Origin: Eleginops maclovinus
Taxonomy: Eukaryota > Chordata > Actinopteri > Perciformes > Eleginopidae
Reading direction: 5' to 3'
NCBI RefSeq assembly: GCF_036324505.1
Contig: NC_086354.1
Span: 6,492,217 to 6,556,216, forward strand
DNA: 64,000 bases
The notes under the pieces are model-generated. The model did no database searches. It was given only the letters and a program-made list of their open reading frames with translations, and had not been told where the DNA came from. Position numbers and translations under genes: made by a program. This document shows, piece by piece, positions 48,188 to 60,700 of this stretch. The stretch's first letter is position 1. Each line of letters starts with the position of its first letter.

Positions 48188-51100
48188 ATGGAAGAGGTAA
48201 CTTTTAAAGATATTTAAAGAGTTACTTTATTCGAACACCTTTCAACGATAGCTTGATTTTAAAAAAGCATACAATGGCATTGGCTAACTGTTACCCCATG
48301 TTGGTTCATGCAAATTACAAAACTTCTAGTTGTGTCTAGCTTTTATCAGCAGATAGTTTGGGTTTTATTGGCCCAGATTCTCGGATATCTATCTCTAAGA
48401 TGTCTCCATCCCCAAACGATGGCTGTAAATTTAATTTATGTTGTGGTGCTTACAGTATTTAAAATATTGCATTAGAAAGTCAGCAGTAGAATCATATTAA
48501 AGTGTTGAGAAATATAAGAGAAACATAAAAATGAGGGCTTTGTTTAACAAAAGAAGAAATATCAATCAAAACATTGATTTACAAATTCACACATTGTGCA
48601 GTGTCATCGGCTCTCATTAATACAGTCACTGGCTCACTAGTTTCAATAGCATACATTTTTGCTAAATCCCTACGATTCATTATGATTTTTTAACATAGAC
48701 CGTTCACCCCTTGCCCACATAAGCATGAATCTAAGGTGTTTAGTATACTTGATAAATAATGGATATTTATTATAGTTTTCCTGTTATTAAACACCGACCA
48801 CGTTTTCCTTACCTCTGCTTTTTGGTTCATTGTTTACCATGGAGGCACGTTTTTCAAGAAATTCAAATTAACATGGCTTGAAAACATTATATAGAAATGA
48901 TAATGTTTGTGGTTAAATTATTAAGTTAAATTATTGGTTTGTAAACGGTCAAAAGAAAGTGTAAAAAAAAAAGCCCAATTTTCCTTCAAATGTCTTGTTT
49001 TCTCCACCAAACTGTTGAAACCCTAAACCTATCATTTTACAATCATCCCTGTACATACAGATCACATTACATTATTGTTATTTCCATTGTTGTTGTTTTA
49101 TTATTATTTTGTACATTATATTAGGGTCAAGGCAGAAATCTTGAAGACAGAGATTTCAAAAACTCCATCATGTAAATCTAAGTAATTGTGTGAGAAATGT
49201 TCTTTTGTAATTTTGGTAAACCAACCCTTAAATTATGTTGTGCCAACATGGCAAAATTGGGGTTTTTCATCCGTAAAGAATCATTTAACTGAATTGCGTG
49301 TGTAAGTAATAGTATTTCTATTAATCTAATTATTCATGATTCTTTTTCTCTTCCCCTCAATGGAGGGACTGAGCAGTTTCAAAGCTCTGAGGGCCAAGTT
49401 TCAGGAAGAGGCCCTCTTGGCTCAATCCAAAACTAGTCGACCAGCTGTTGCAGAGAAACCCAAACACCTCCCAACCTCTGGAGCACACTGCAGCTCTGTG
49501 GTCACCAGTATTAATATTGCTGTAGAAAACAAGACATCAGTTCCCCGGGTCATATTCAGAGATGGGCTGCGGGCATCTGGAGGTAAGCGACCAATATCCT
49601 TTCCACCACAACCTCAGCAGACCTCCCCCTCATCCCAGCCGACTAATGAAGATGCCACAACAAGGCCTTCCCTCAAAGACAGACACATGGCTCTGGTGCT
49701 TCCTCTCCTGCATGCGAAAGAGAAAAGGACAGAACCACCAGCCAATAAGGAGCACAAACTGGAACCGGAGCCAGGGAAAGAAGTCCCACCACGAACAAAA
49801 ATCAAGAAGAAAGGTCTGCTGCTTCCTTTCAAGTCAATTAAAGCTTCAAAGATCAGTTCAGACAATGGAAACGAGCCAACATATGTCGATTTGACCACCA
49901 GACCCTCGAGTGCTCCTGGTGAGTTACCCTCCTTGGAAAAACGAACCACAGAAGATGGGCTTTCCTTACTAAGTGACCAATCAACCGCAGAGTTCCTCCT
50001 GTCCAGCCTCGATATCCCAATCACCCCTCCTACTGCAGAGTCAAGTGTCGACTCCGAAAATAGAGTTATGAGCACCTTGGAGAAGGCCAAGAAGAAGTTT
50101 TCACGCAAGCAGATGTTGATCTCTGTTAAAACCAAGAGCTTGCGTTCCCCTGACTACGCCTCGAGAGACAAGGCGTTTCCTTTGCCGCCAGATAACATGG
50201 TGGAACCCGACCTACCCAAATTACCTGTACCCTCTCCCGTCTACCTTCCACACCTGGCTTGCCTATCGGCCCGGCCGTTCTTCAAAGTAGACCACTCATC
50301 ACGCAGTAAGTTACATTCTTGTCCACGTCAGACACCCATTTTATCCTGTACTAGTTTTCGATAAGATATCTAACGTGTTTGCAAAATTGTCTTTCCCAAT
50401 GGCTAGAGTCTGCTAGAAATAAACAGTTTGGCAGAGATAATACTCTTGCCTATTTCAAGACTGGTGAACCTCATCCAATCATTGACCCTCATAAGAAGCC
50501 TCTGCCTGACTCGAGGTCACTGGGTCCATTGCCTCCAAAGCCCCCCAGACCTCCATTTGTGGATCTCAGCTGTTACCATCGGCCCACAGTTAACGGTTTG
50601 TTAACTTTTCTTCATTTCTGTTTCTTTTTGTTCTCCATTTCAGTAGCTGTGCTTCATTTGAATATTATTTCCCCCCAACCCCCCATTTGTGGCTGACGGA
50701 CTGAAGACTATATTGGCAGAAAGTTTGATTTAACTTTGACATTGCTCACTGTGTATTCAGTGCTGCGGTTTACATTATACTTATTTGTGGTTGGGTTGAA
50801 CATCTGCTCAAATGCTGATCTTGGTTTCTTATTATAGAGGTGTCACCAGGTCTGAGCCAAGCACCAAGCCAAGAGCCAAAGGCCGAGCATCCATCCGTTT
50901 CCCAGTCGGTGCTGGATGCTCCAGAGTTTCCAGACTTTGAGAGTTCTGAGATTGAAACAGCAGACGGTGAAGTTGTTGACATTGCTGCGTTAGAACTGGA
51001 GGCCTTAGACTTAGTCAGCATTGAACTTCCTGTGCCAGATGACGGCGAGATCACCGATTACGAGGATCCACAAACTCAATTATTAATGTGCGATCCTGTA

Positions 51101-54100
51101 GAGCCTGTTATGAGCACCGCCATCCAAGATCTGAACCTCGGCAGTCAAAACATAATGCATCTTGATCCGGCCAGCTTCCCTGAACCAATAAACCTCCCAG
51201 AGTTCCCAGAGTCTGTGGTATCAGAGCAATGGTCTCAGAGCGAGGAGGTGATCGTGGATCCTCTTTCGAGCACTAAAGCTGACGAGACTGATCCGGGAGA
51301 TGCTGAGTCCAACTCTGCTCTGCAGGAAACGGAGAACAGTAACCACGCAGCGTTGAATGATGGGAGTAAACCACATCCCGAGTGAGTTTTATACTACTTT
51401 CACATCACATTTTGAGTAAGGAAATACTTCACGTTCATACAATTTGATTCTTTTGCTTCCTCTAGTGTATCTTTACAGGACAGTTACTATGAAGCGTGCA
51501 ATAATGTGTACGAGGATGTCGAGAACATCAACAAATTCATCTTCGGCCAGAACTCGCGCAAACGTAAAGCAGGACTGAAGAGTAAGAATGTTCACTTATT
51601 ACTGTATATCTTCTTGATAAAAGTCCTTTTCACAGATCAGTATTGTCCCTGTTTTACTTCTTTGTTCCCCATTTCTACAGATCCATATGCTAGCCATGCT
51701 ACGGTAACGCCTTTTCTTTTTAAATACATTTAAATGACAATGTAATCATCTTGAGTACGTTTGTGAAGAACAATGGCAAATTTTAAAAAATGGTCTCTTA
51801 TTTTCAGAAAGAGGAGGCGCCTCATCATATATGGCACCGGAATCCTTGGTATTTATATTTTTTCTTAAACATACAAGTCTTGTGTTTTGTCTTAAATTGG
51901 CCAGTTTTTGTGTTTTTTTTTCGTATTTATTTGTTTTGTTCTTACTGTGGTAGGGGTAGTTTACATGGAGAACACTCTCATCCGACCTTTATTCAGGTCC
52001 ACAGGTATGTCAGACATATCCCCTCTCATACCAGCCATATACTTGTTCCCTCTGTTTTTACATCTGGAAAAATCTTTAGTTATTTTTTACTGGCACATGG
52101 CTCCATTTATATTTCAGGTTGAACATGTTATCTTTATGTAAAATGAGTTTTCTTTGTGGCCATTGAACATTCAGATTTTTGTTTTCAGTAAGGAACGCAA
52201 CAGCCCCAACACCGCTGAACATAAAGAGCAGAAGAAGAGGGAAAAGCAGCGACTGGAGAAGGAGAAAAAGGAGCAAAAAGAGAGGGAGAAGAAGGAAAAT
52301 GAAATGAAAAAGAAGTTCAAAGTAAGTTGATAGTGGTAGTTAATACTTGTTTCAGTCTTGTAGAGCTGGATTATCTTTCTAGTCTGCTTCTGGAAGGCCT
52401 TTAACGGTCTGTTTTAACTTGCTAATATCCCATCCTGCATTTTGAAAGAAATGTTTTAGTCTCAAAATGAGGGTTAATGAATAAATTACATTACTGAAAC
52501 GTTTGCTCTGTAGGTGACCGGCGGAGAGGAGGCCATGTACCACGCCAAGGTGACGGTGGCTAGCAAGGTTCGCAAGAATGACCTGCCAGTTCAGAACGGG
52601 GACACTGTGGGCATCATTCGCACCACCAACTGCCCCAAAGGCAAATGGTTAGCCCGAGACGCTTACCACAAATGTGAGTTCATACACATGTTTGTTTATT
52701 TTTTGATGTTGATAAAAGGTTCTGTCATAAGATTTTGCACTAGTCTCAGCATATATAAAAGTTGAATCTTGAACTAAAAGCAGGCTTAAAGTAACGTCTG
52801 ATTACATAAAAGTAAAGGGATTCTCAAAGGTAAGTATTTTCGCTTTCACGATACACCCCACAGCTTCTGTTTTTTTTTCTTTTTCCTGGGTGTTGCAGAT
52901 GGTTATATATCCGTGATGAATGTAGAACTAAATATCAAAGAGATGCTGGAACTTGGCAAGAAGGCCCAAGCAGCTGGACGAGGAGGCAACCTGGAAGGAG
53001 ACACGATCAGCATTGGGAGCAGGTCAAATATGCTTTAGTTTCTAAATAAAAAATGATTTGTGTTTCATGATAAATGTCTAACTCTTTCTTTGTTTTGCAG
53101 ATCATCTAGTCATCTTGTACTAACAAGCAGTTGTAAGTAAAAGAAGCCTCTGCACATCTAAAACATTTAAGAGATAGTTTACATATTTTAAAGTGGGTTA
53201 GTATGAGGTACGTTCCTTATTCAGTGTATTTCCTACAGAAAACATCCCTAGTTTGGACAAAGGAGTATCGCACAGGACCAAAGCAGTGTTCCACGGACAG
53301 GAGCAGCAGCAAAATGTATTTTAATCATCTAAAAGAAAGGCTGCCACATAAAAAATATATACCAGTTTTATTCTATGCAGTATTTTCACCACTTTCATAA
53401 AGCTCCTTCTCGGGGGGAACAGAAGCTGTTATCTTTACTCTCTCCAAAGCCACCAGTCTCCTTTGACAAAAAGACTGTAATTTCACCTTCTAGAACACCA
53501 AACTTCCCGTTGTACCGCTGCCTTGATTGGTTGGTTAATGATGTTATTGCGTGATGTTGGTGAATCTGAACTTAGTCTTGAAGAACACCTTAAGTCACAC
53601 AATAACCGAGACTAACCACTAGAGGCATTAACCTTCAAGTCTGGAAAGGTAAAATATGTTTGTTTTTTTGTCAATGGGGTCAGCTGGCATGAACTGTAGA
53701 GCTGTCTGATGGCAGGTAAAATGTTCTTAATGTACTGTACATATATCTTTATACATAGGTATAATTTTCCTTCAGGCGGTTAAAATAACTGCCCAAGGCA
53801 ACTGCAGAACATTGCTTTACTCCTGTGCCGGTACTTTTGTCTACTTCTTCAAACTTCAAAACATCGTCAAATATCCCTTTTATGATTAAATATTAACATT
53901 ATTATTAATATTTGACAGCTTGTACAGTCGCATCTAACCCTACCTTGACATTAAGTACTTCAACATCTAAAAAGCAATGTATCCTTATAACTATGTAAAG
54001 TTAACCGGTTGGTTTCATGTATGGACTGTTGAATGGAGAACAGTTGCACAGAGGCTGGATACTAGCCCTTAGACCAACGCAACACAATACTTGGCCTTAA

Positions 54101-56495
54101 TTACTCAAAGTAACTATTTTCCTTCTGCTTGACAGCTGTGTGTTGTTTTATGATTGTGAAGGAGTTCCATGTAAGCTGCGGTTTTTAGTTTCTACCCTGC
54201 CTTCCATCTATCATCGCTGTTTACACCAACCAAATGTGTTTCCCACAGTCACAGACGACAGTGAGGAGTGGGCTTGTGAAGACGAGACCCTCTCCCCCTT
54301 CAATGAGATGCAGTAAGTAATGTCCTTTACTGTGGCGTTAAGTTGCTTTTCAATCAGTGTTTTCTAAGAAAGGCGGAAACCATTGACCACATCAGAGAGC
54401 GTTTTAAGTAATTCCCTTTGAAGGATGGGATTGAATTCATGTGGTGGGCATTTTTGTTCCTCTTCTTTCTACATAGTTCCTTTCCCCATCAGACTGTCCC
54501 ACTGCCTGAGATGTGTGAGTACATTTTATATCCGGTCTAAGTGAAAACACGAGAACAGAACATGGGTTTCCCACCCTCTCAGCCTTCTGGTTTTTAAGGG
54601 AAATGGAAGCTCTGCCTGTGGTTTTGTCAGACATTGATGTATAACAGACTGTAACGTGCCTCATCCCCCCCCCACCCCCCCGCTCTGCCCTTCATGTGTT
54701 CCCTTTGACAGCACGTGGCTACGTGAGCGCCCATCACACTCTGAGCGATGCCAACCTGGAGGACCTACACACACAGTGAGTCACACACACACACACACAC
54801 ACGTCAAAGCAGATACCTTGGCATGTTTCTTTTGAGTGTGTACAGATGATGTATTTCTACTAATGGATAAAAAGACGATATGAAAACAAAATCCTGTTCT
54901 GAACATGGGACTTTTATTTCACACAATATTGAAAAGATGACTACTATATCCTGTAATCTCCCCCACCAATATCAAACCCATGCATAAAATGTTTCAGCTG
55001 CATGTTTCTCGTTCAATATATTTTGTCAGGGGGTGTTTAACCTTTTACTTCAGTCAGTGTTCATGCTTTAAAGATGAAACGTGCTGTGTAAATTACACAG
55101 AAAGCTTTCTGATTGTTCAATTTCCCCCAGCTGAAGGGGGTTGGTGGTAGAGTTTAGAGAGAAATAAAAGTTAAAAGATGTGAAAATATGTTTTATAGTT
55201 AATTCCAGTTCCATCTTTAATACACGGGATGGTTTGAAGGCACAATGGGCTGATTTGAATAGGAATTGTATTTTATATATTCTCAATTAATGTATGAATT
55301 GTTTTTATTAAATGTCAATTCATTTTGAGAATTCACACAGTGATTTCAAAGTGTGTAAGGTGTTTGAATACAACCCCCCCCCCCCCCCCGCCCAGTGAGA
55401 ATCACAATTAAATAACAAAGAAAAGCACGACATCAGCACATTTGCAAAGCTCAAACCAGCAGATGTTTAACATTTTTGCTTGAAAAATGATCAATTGTAT
55501 TTTTTAAGTCCTATAGTACCACAAACAACTATTCCATACCTCATTAAATTGATTAGTATATGTCGGCATCTCCACACAATGAATTGTCCTCGATTAAATA
55601 ATGCAAATCTTTAAGATATGTAAAGTAGGGCATCTATTATGGATTGTGATATAATGTATAGGTATGCCATGCCCCCTATAGGCTGCTAATGAGTATGAAA
55701 ATTACTATTATAGTTATACAAGTCCTATCTCTTTCTTGTCTTTCAACACAAGGAATAGACATGAGGCCCTGCAGAAACTATCCATCTTCTTTCAACACAG
55801 CAAAGAGGAATTCAGAGACATTCCTGATGTCGGAGTAACCCCTACGAAGTACAGAATTCTCATATTCATTACCTCAACGATCTCTAATTAAAACTCATCT
55901 GCAATCGACAACTTTTGTTAATGATATCAAAATGTTCTCTCGTGTATTTTTCCCTTTCTTTCCATCCCTTCTATCCTCTGCAAAGTGCTGAGCCACCAAG
56001 TAAGTTCAGAGTTTAATTTTTTCCATGACCCCACTGTTGTCACCACTCGTCATTCTCACTGATATTGGTGCGGCTAAGTGCAGGCTACTTGGATATCTCT
56101 TTGAGGGCTCCACAGCCAGGTTGGCGTCCTGCCTGTAATGTCAAATATTTTGCTGGGGGGAGGGGACATTTATCAGACTCCTGTAACCTGGAGACGTGCT
56201 GCGGAGCGGTTCAAAGTTAATGTGACATTTTGTATCTGCTCCTCTTTTTACCCAGACTTCTTGTGTGCTGTCGAGGAGCCTCTGTATCCGTAAGTGTTGG
56301 TTGCTTTCCTCCTTATCAGCCAAGTGAAGCTTGTAGATTTTTGCCAAAGAAGCGCTGCCAGTTCTTCAGGTTGTTTGGCATTCTCCTCGTGAACTCTGAC
56401 GACCCTTCATGTTTTGGTCTGACAGTGAACAGGAGGTTGACTTCACAGAGCTGGAACTCCTTCCTCCCCCTCTGCTATATGCTGACGCCTTCTGA
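48188..56495 (+). CDS. fyb2: FYN-binding protein 2-like adaptor, 19 exons, about 913 aa
   Basis: Exons: 48188-48196, 49366-50305, 50407-50595, 50838-51381, 51466-51581, 51681-51703, 51808-51848, 51954-52004, 52189-52321, 52514-52673, 52899-53022, 53101-53132, 54249-54312, 54477-54514, 54712-54775, 55753-55848, 55986-55999, 56256-56289, 56426-56495 (TGA). Every junction keeps frame. Features in order: N-terminal FKALRAKFQEE; long disordered Ser/Pro region; proline-rich LGPLPPKPPRPPFVDL (about 350-370), equivalent to the SKAP-binding stretch of FYB1; acidic region; VYEDV tyrosine motif near residue 576; Lys/Glu-rich helix (about 638-682); then an FYB-type helical SH3-like domain (about 683-735: FKVTGGEE, NGDTVGIIRTTNCPKGKWLA, GYISV). 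The acidic end reads DFTELELLPPP. FYB proteins link antigen-receptor signalling to integrins and actin. Small exons 6-8 and 12-18 are the less certain part. Position next to c8a supports fyb2 over fyb1. Confidence 0.88.
48197..49365 (+). other. fyb2: fyb2 intron 1
   Basis: AT-rich, with no repeat or gene recognised. The donor GAG|GTAACT follows a 9-nt coding stretch (ATGGAAGAG). The acceptor is ATGGAG|GGACTG, so the last six intron bases themselves contain an in-frame ATG. Confidence 0.6.
54664..54681. repeat. C-rich tract before a fyb2 acceptor
   Basis: A nearly pure C run about 30-50 bp upstream of the acceptor at 54711. A similar C run lies at 55374-55389 in the next intron. Confidence 0.8.
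55986..55999 (+). CDS. fyb2: fyb2 14-nt microexon
   Basis: Flanked by CTCTGCAAAG and GTAAGTTC. It joins phase 2 of the exon ending at 55848 to phase 1 of the exon starting at 56256 and encodes only NAEPP plus one base. Skipping it would shift the frame, so it is needed if the flanking exons are right. Confidence 0.6.
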
Positions 56496-56880
56496 GTACC
56501 ACATCGCCAAATGAAGTAATGTCTAAACCTCAAAATCTACATTTCACAACTGAAATTTGTTACCATGATTCATATATATTTTTCCTGTACAGTGGACAAA
56601 AGAAAAGATCCTGAATAGAACCGCTGTGACTGTATTATAATTCTTATCACACGTTTTTGTTGAGTTTGTCGTGAATATTTCACATTAAGTTGTTCAGTTC
56701 TCTTGGTACTGTTATTAATCCACAATTTGAATCCTTGCACTTCATCCAGAGTGATGACATAAAGTAACTCTTCACTTGTACATTTAAGGATTTATTTGTG
56801 AATGTGTTCTCTGCATTTTGGTTTCTTGTTCTGTTTGTTACATCCAATAAAAATGTGGTGTTGATTTATATTTTTCATGA
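56496..56880 (+). other. fyb2: fyb2 3' UTR with polyadenylation signal
   Basis: AATAAA at 56846-56851, followed by a GT-rich element (TGTGGTGTTG), about 350 nt after the stop. The next gene's start codon is only 0.9 kb further on. Confidence 0.7.
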
Positions 56881-57746
56881 CATTGTTTCCCTGATTGAAG
56901 CAGACTGCTGGATTAACCTATACATAAGGTGCTCCTGTACACCTGCAGGAATGAGTCCTAAAACATGGAAATGACTTGGCTTTCTTGCATTCTTGGTTCC
57001 ATGTTCTCAAAATCAATGGGTTTTTTTTTTCATAGGTTTTTGGTGTGATGGCTGAAATAAGGTCTGCGGTTATGCCACATTTAAGAGATGTACACATTTT
57101 GTTCTACGACATAGAATGTCAGTGATAAACCCCACTTTTACTTTTCACATGTCTCAAACAATACTAGAGGTCTGCGTTTTCACAAAAGTGGTATTCATTT
57201 GTGAATGATTTCCTGCTCAACAAAACCTGTAAGTATTCACATTTTCTCCCTATTTTGCAATATTCAAAACTCCATTGGGATTGGATTCGCCCCTGTGCCC
57301 TTATTCCCGGATCTTCGTCATTGTTATGGCTGAAGTTGCTTTGTGAAATCCCCTTGTGACTGCTGACTTGTGGGTGGGGGGTCATCCAGCCCCAAGCACC
57401 CAGAGGTGTGTGAGTGTGTGGGTGTGTGTATGGAGGAGCTACCATATGGCATTAATTGAAAGGGGAGGAGCTGGAGGAGTGGCTTTCTTGGAAGGCTGTC
57501 ACAGGACTCTCACTTGGAACGGAGGACAGGATGGTTAAAAGTTAGTAGAAAGTGAGCTGTGATTGTTGGAAGGGCTAGCGGTAATGTTTGGAGAGGGCGT
57601 ATTTGCTCAATTAGTTTAGACTTGCATGACGACAACTGCTTCAAGTAGAAATAGCTAGATACAAAGAACGAAAGAAAGAAGCGAACAGCGGTAACTTCAC
57701 CAATACTTTTATCCCGTTTTTATCTGAACCACATAAGACTTTTTAA
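56881..57746 (+). promoter_or_regulatory. plpp3: plpp3 upstream region and 5' UTR
   Basis: The space between the fyb2 polyadenylation site and the plpp3 ATG. A purine-rich leader-like stretch (ACAAAGAACGAAAGAAAGAA) lies near 57660-57680. No TATA box was convincingly placed. No trace of prkaa2 coding sequence was seen here. Confidence 0.4.
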
Positions 57747-60700
57747 ATGCAACGCTGTTTGATATATGAGAAAACCATGGCAGGCGAGATGAAGAACGGC
57801 GGGAGTTCACTGAACAACAATAACTGCAAAGACCACAGCAGGAGGAAGCTACTGGTGGGAGTGGACCTCTTCTGTCTGTTCTTAGGTAAGAGCCCAACTG
57901 TATGCTAATGACCTCTAAAATATGTTTGTATAAAGTGTATTACAGGAGAACGTTTTGTTACTATGCACTGAATGTGTTGCTGTTTTACTCGCATTGTTTG
58001 TAACTTTACAGAGGTGGAAGAAGTACACAGATCTTGTGCTTAAGTGAAAGTAGAAATCACAAAGTGTAAAGTAAAAGCACTGTATGCAAGATGTCAGTAA
58101 GTACAACAGTATTGGCATCTAAATACTGTATACTGAAAGTACCAAAAGTATCTCATTATGCAGATTTGCCTATTTCAGAATATGTTTTTCTTTTTATTGC
58201 TCTGTTTACCAAGCTGGTACAGGTGAAACTAATTTAAACTCATTTTGAATTTAATCCAGGTGTTACTCAAGTCTTTAAGGGTTGATTAATATTTGTTGTC
58301 ATTAATCCATATCTGCAAAGTAACTAAAAGTACTACATAAATGTAGTGGAGTAATAGTTCAATACTCTGAATTGTAGTGGATTAGAAGGATAAAGTAGCA
58401 GAAAATTACCTCTTAGTACCTCTAAATTGTACTTAAGTACAGTACTTGAGTAAATGTACTTGGTTACTTAACACCACTGTTTACAGGATGTGTTTAAAGT
58501 TGTGTTTTGGCTTCCAAACTCTTACATACACGTATAATGTGGTGTTTTCTATAATGTTGAGACATTAACTTTCACATTTCTACTCATGGTGTCTTCATAC
58601 ATTAAGTGAGCTTAATATAATTATTTGTATTTAAAAACTATTAAGCTACTTATTACATTTTAACTTTTTAGTGTAGCTACACCAGCTCGTCAAGCTATGT
58701 TTCCTACGCAACAAGTGATGTCTTATTACAACTTCAAATGAGCTACAACAGCTATTAAGCTGAATATTTTCCAAAAATATATTAGCTTAGCTAGTAGTGG
58801 AAGTATGTTTTCCTCAGCGGCGGCCAACCCCTCACAAAAAATAGTGCTGGCAGAGGGGAAAGTAATATATTGCTACAGGAGGGATATATTTCTTTGGTCT
58901 CCAGCAGCCACACCTGTACTGTAGCTCACTCTGCTTTGACTCCAGAATGGCTCACATTCCTCACCATCAGGAATTCTCTTGATCTCAACATCTGGCATAA
59001 TATATTGTGTGTGTCTGTGGAGTAATTAAGGGAAGTGGTAAAAAAAATCAGCCCTGAGTGTGTGTGCATGTTGATCAGTACAGGTCCTGTGATGTTAAAC
59101 AGCTGGAAAACACTAGGTTCAGGTTGTTGCATATTTTTTTAAACTGACGTTTAAACCCAGAAGGTTCACCCAACTGTGAGGCTTTAACCTTTGACCGTTC
59201 TCTAATCTCACCCTGTTTTTATCTTCATTAACGTAATCCTGGATGGAGTTCCTTGGAACATCAGCGTAAGAACATGATTGCAAATGGCAATGCAGTGTTC
59301 AATTTAGGAACAAAACACTGAATGGGAAAGTACCAGCCAAGCTATTGTTAAAACAATCCCATGAAAGATCTACAGTGTAATATTTTTCAGACCACACTAT
59401 ATTTAGATTTTGTCTCAAAGGAGGGTAAATCCCCAGGATTTTCTGTGTATGTACCTTACCACAGAGAAGCTTGTCAACAAACCAGCATTGTGTTTCTTGC
59501 TGAAGATGTGGTTTAGAGAGAGCGACCACAAGGAGGAAATGGTTGACCAGTACTGGTAATCAGTACGCCTCCATTCTCACAGTGATTGAAGTTATAGTAT
59601 TACTGCATCTAGGGAGATTTCTCTCTGCTTTCATGAACTCTCAGGTCACTGTAATCCCAGTAGACCACCAGTGCCAGTAACAATAACATTAGTCAGTACA
59701 CTGGCGGAGAAATCCGCCCCTGATGCAGTTGTGAACTACATCCTAGTGAATAAGGCTTAGGAAAGCAGAAAGCTGCAATTAAGTGCATTTGCCTGAACCC
59801 GGTGAGGTTATCAGGTTCAGTTAATGTTGACAATGACAATACTTTAATGGTGAGGGTATCTAGTTCCTTTTTCCTTGTTCACAACATGATATGTCCAGTT
59901 TAAAATGCATTCATCATACATTCACAGTATGTGCATACAAGGTTGTATGAGCCATGTGTCTAAATATAGACATATACTTTGTGACATTGTTGTGTATGAT
60001 TTATTCCTTTTTTATGTTCATGCATCGTTTGTGTGTGTTTGGGGGTTGTGGGAATAGAGGAGGAACAGATATGTAAACTGCCTCTTGTTTAACACCAGAT
60101 CTTCCATAGATTTGAATAATAAATAGATGGAAAAGCAGCAGTAATAACCGCTAGCAATTCAATGCAAATGTGCTTTTGTGTAACCCAAGAAGGCAAACCT
60201 ACTTTCTTTTCCGTAGTGGAACTATGAAGTACAGCAGACTGACAGACAGGGGGTCGGTTGTGTGGGGGCTGCTGGGAGTAAAAACAACTGCATCTGTGTA
60301 TACACCACAACTACCTCAGACATGTATACATTTCTACGCCAGACACTGAGAGATCCCTGCAAGTGGAAAATGTGCGTCTGTTTATTTTAATAGTCACACT
60401 CTGTGTTTTGGCGAAAGCCTCCAAAATATGGTAGGGATTTAATCCAGCGTGAATACACTGATTCTAGTTTCCACAAACGGCAGCTACACAAAGCTGCCTA
60501 TGCTAAACTAGAGGGGAAGGCGAAGGAAATTCCACCAAGTGTCATATTTTGATGTGAGCCGGCTCTTGGTTACGTGCAGAAAGAGCAGCCATCATCATTC
60601 TTAATTTACGCTGTTTGCTTGTTTTCTGGTCCCTGGTTGATTGTTAAGCAAACTGCCTCAGGGTTAAGCCGGATAAAAGACACCTGATGCTAACATTAGC

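Noticed and set aside
56230..56514. 94-codon frame after fyb2 exon 18 (CRFLPKKRCQFFRLFG)
   Set aside because: Intron read-through in the wrong frame; the acceptor at 56425 gives an acidic end with an in-phase stop and needs no read-through.
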